A DNA stretch of 64,000 nt. Origin: Bradyrhizobium diazoefficiens. Its GTDB lineage: Bacteria; Pseudomonadota; Alphaproteobacteria; Rhizobiales; Xanthobacteraceae. Made by a program: the position numbers and the translations under genes. Below are positions 63,601-64,000 of this stretch, piece after piece (the first letter of the stretch is position 1; each line of letters begins with the position of its first letter). A model generated the notes under the pieces. It worked only from the letters and a program-made list of their open reading frames with translations, was not told the DNA's origin and searched no databases. The stretch spans positions 1,330,501 to 1,394,500 of the forward strand of contig NZ_CP067102.1 of assembly GCF_016616885.1 (NCBI RefSeq). The letters are read 5' to 3'.

Positions 63601-64000
63601 ATGACCGCGCTCCCGATTCGCCAACCCGTTCGCATCATCGGCATCGACCCCGGCCTGCGCCGCACCGGCTGGGGCGTGATCGAGGCTGACGGCAATCGCC
63701 TGATCTACGTTGCCTGCGGGTCGGTGGAACCTCCGGACGATTTGCCGCTGTCGAGCCGGCTGCTCGCGATCCATGAGGGGCTCACGGCGGTTCTCTCCAA
63801 TCACAATCCGATGGAAGCCGCGGTCGAGCAGACCTTCGTGAACAAGGACGGCGTCGCGACCCTGAAACTCGGCCAGGCCCGCGGCATCGCCATGCTGGCG
63901 CCCGCAATGTTCGGCATCTCTGTCGCCGAATACGCGCCGAACCAGGTGAAGAAGACGGTGGTCGGCGCCGGCCACGCCGACAAACAACAGATCGCGATGA
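63601..64000 (+). CDS. ruvC: Crossover junction endodeoxyribonuclease RuvC (3' truncated by window)
   Basis: Holliday junction resolvase. The ATG at 63601 gives [28 protein letters not shown], with the first catalytic Asp in GIDPG; the second acidic residue is in [12 protein letters not shown] near residue 78. The frame stays open to the window end, so about 133 of the usual 165-175 residues are seen. It acts with RuvAB in recombination repair; their genes should follow. Confidence 0.95.
   Translation, partial: MTALPIRQPVRIIGIDPGLRRTGWGVIEADGNRLIYVACGSVEPPDDLPLSSRLLAIHEGLTAVLSNHNPMEAAVEQTFVNKDGVATLKLGQARGIAMLAPAMFGISVAEYAPNQVKKTVVGAGHADKQQIAM

Overview
The window is high-GC chromosomal DNA from an alphaproteobacterium, most likely Bradyrhizobium or a close relative in the Nitrobacteraceae. 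I base this on protein character (type B class II aldolase beside a class I aldolase, DUF1192/DUF1465/DUF4164-type small proteins, an alpha-type TfdA dioxygenase), on the zapA - 6S RNA - 5-FTHF cyclo-ligase order, and on many intergenic palindromic repeats of rhizobial type. No search could be run, so family names rest on motif recognition.

Layout. 1-2.4 kb: sulfate ABC importer cysT(partial)-cysW-cysA. 2.6-7.7 kb: CAP-domain lipoprotein, patatin plus 3-hydroxybutyrate dehydrogenase pair, TauE/SafE exporter, polysaccharide flippase. 8-12 kb: DsbD-like periplasmic domain protein, YqgE, a TfdA-like dioxygenase divergent from an SDR, a CsbD-like protein. 12.2-16.6 kb: an SGNH/DUF459 protein that appears to lack its catalytic Ser and His, a lytic transglycosylase, galU. 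16.7-21.5 kb: a c-di-GMP pair (diguanylate cyclase and an EAL protein with degenerate GGDEF). 21.6-26.4 kb: quinone oxidoreductase, DUF1192, a full-length group IIC intron with its reverse transcriptase placed just after a rho-independent terminator, DUF1465, rpmE. 26.5-31.5 kb: an ABC exporter, small proteins, an OmpA-type and MotA/TolQ-type pair.

31.7-41.5 kb looks most accessory: a decayed LysR regulator, an intact RND pump, a predicted ATPase, an unknown protein, a cupin-like secreted protein, a Tat-exported beta-propeller lactonase-type protein, and two gene-poor stretches of about 600 bp, one holding what looks like a scrap of an ABC substrate-binding protein gene. 41.7-51.3 kb: a minus-strand sugar-phosphate cluster tkt-gap-(42-aa membrane protein)-pgk-class II aldolase-class I aldolase-ThiE-like-Sel1-repeat protein, followed by an inositol monophosphatase. 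51.7-54.4 kb: DUF4164, zapA, 6S RNA, 5-FTHF cyclo-ligase, YmdB-type phosphoesterase. 54.6-58.6 kb: a molybdenum hydroxylase operon (2Fe-2S subunit, molybdopterin subunit, triheme cytochrome c). 59.2-62.6 kb: two related soluble chemoreceptor-type proteins. 62.8-64 kb: yebC and the start of ruvC.

The most rewarding items for follow-up are the intron at a terminator, the unannotated 42-aa membrane protein between gap and pgk, the apparent SGNH pseudoenzyme, the paired soluble receptors with a shared C-terminal domain, and the several families of intergenic palindromic repeats. I saw no clear CRISPR array, tRNA, rRNA, prophage or complete known defence system, and nothing I can honestly call a wholly new multi-gene system.
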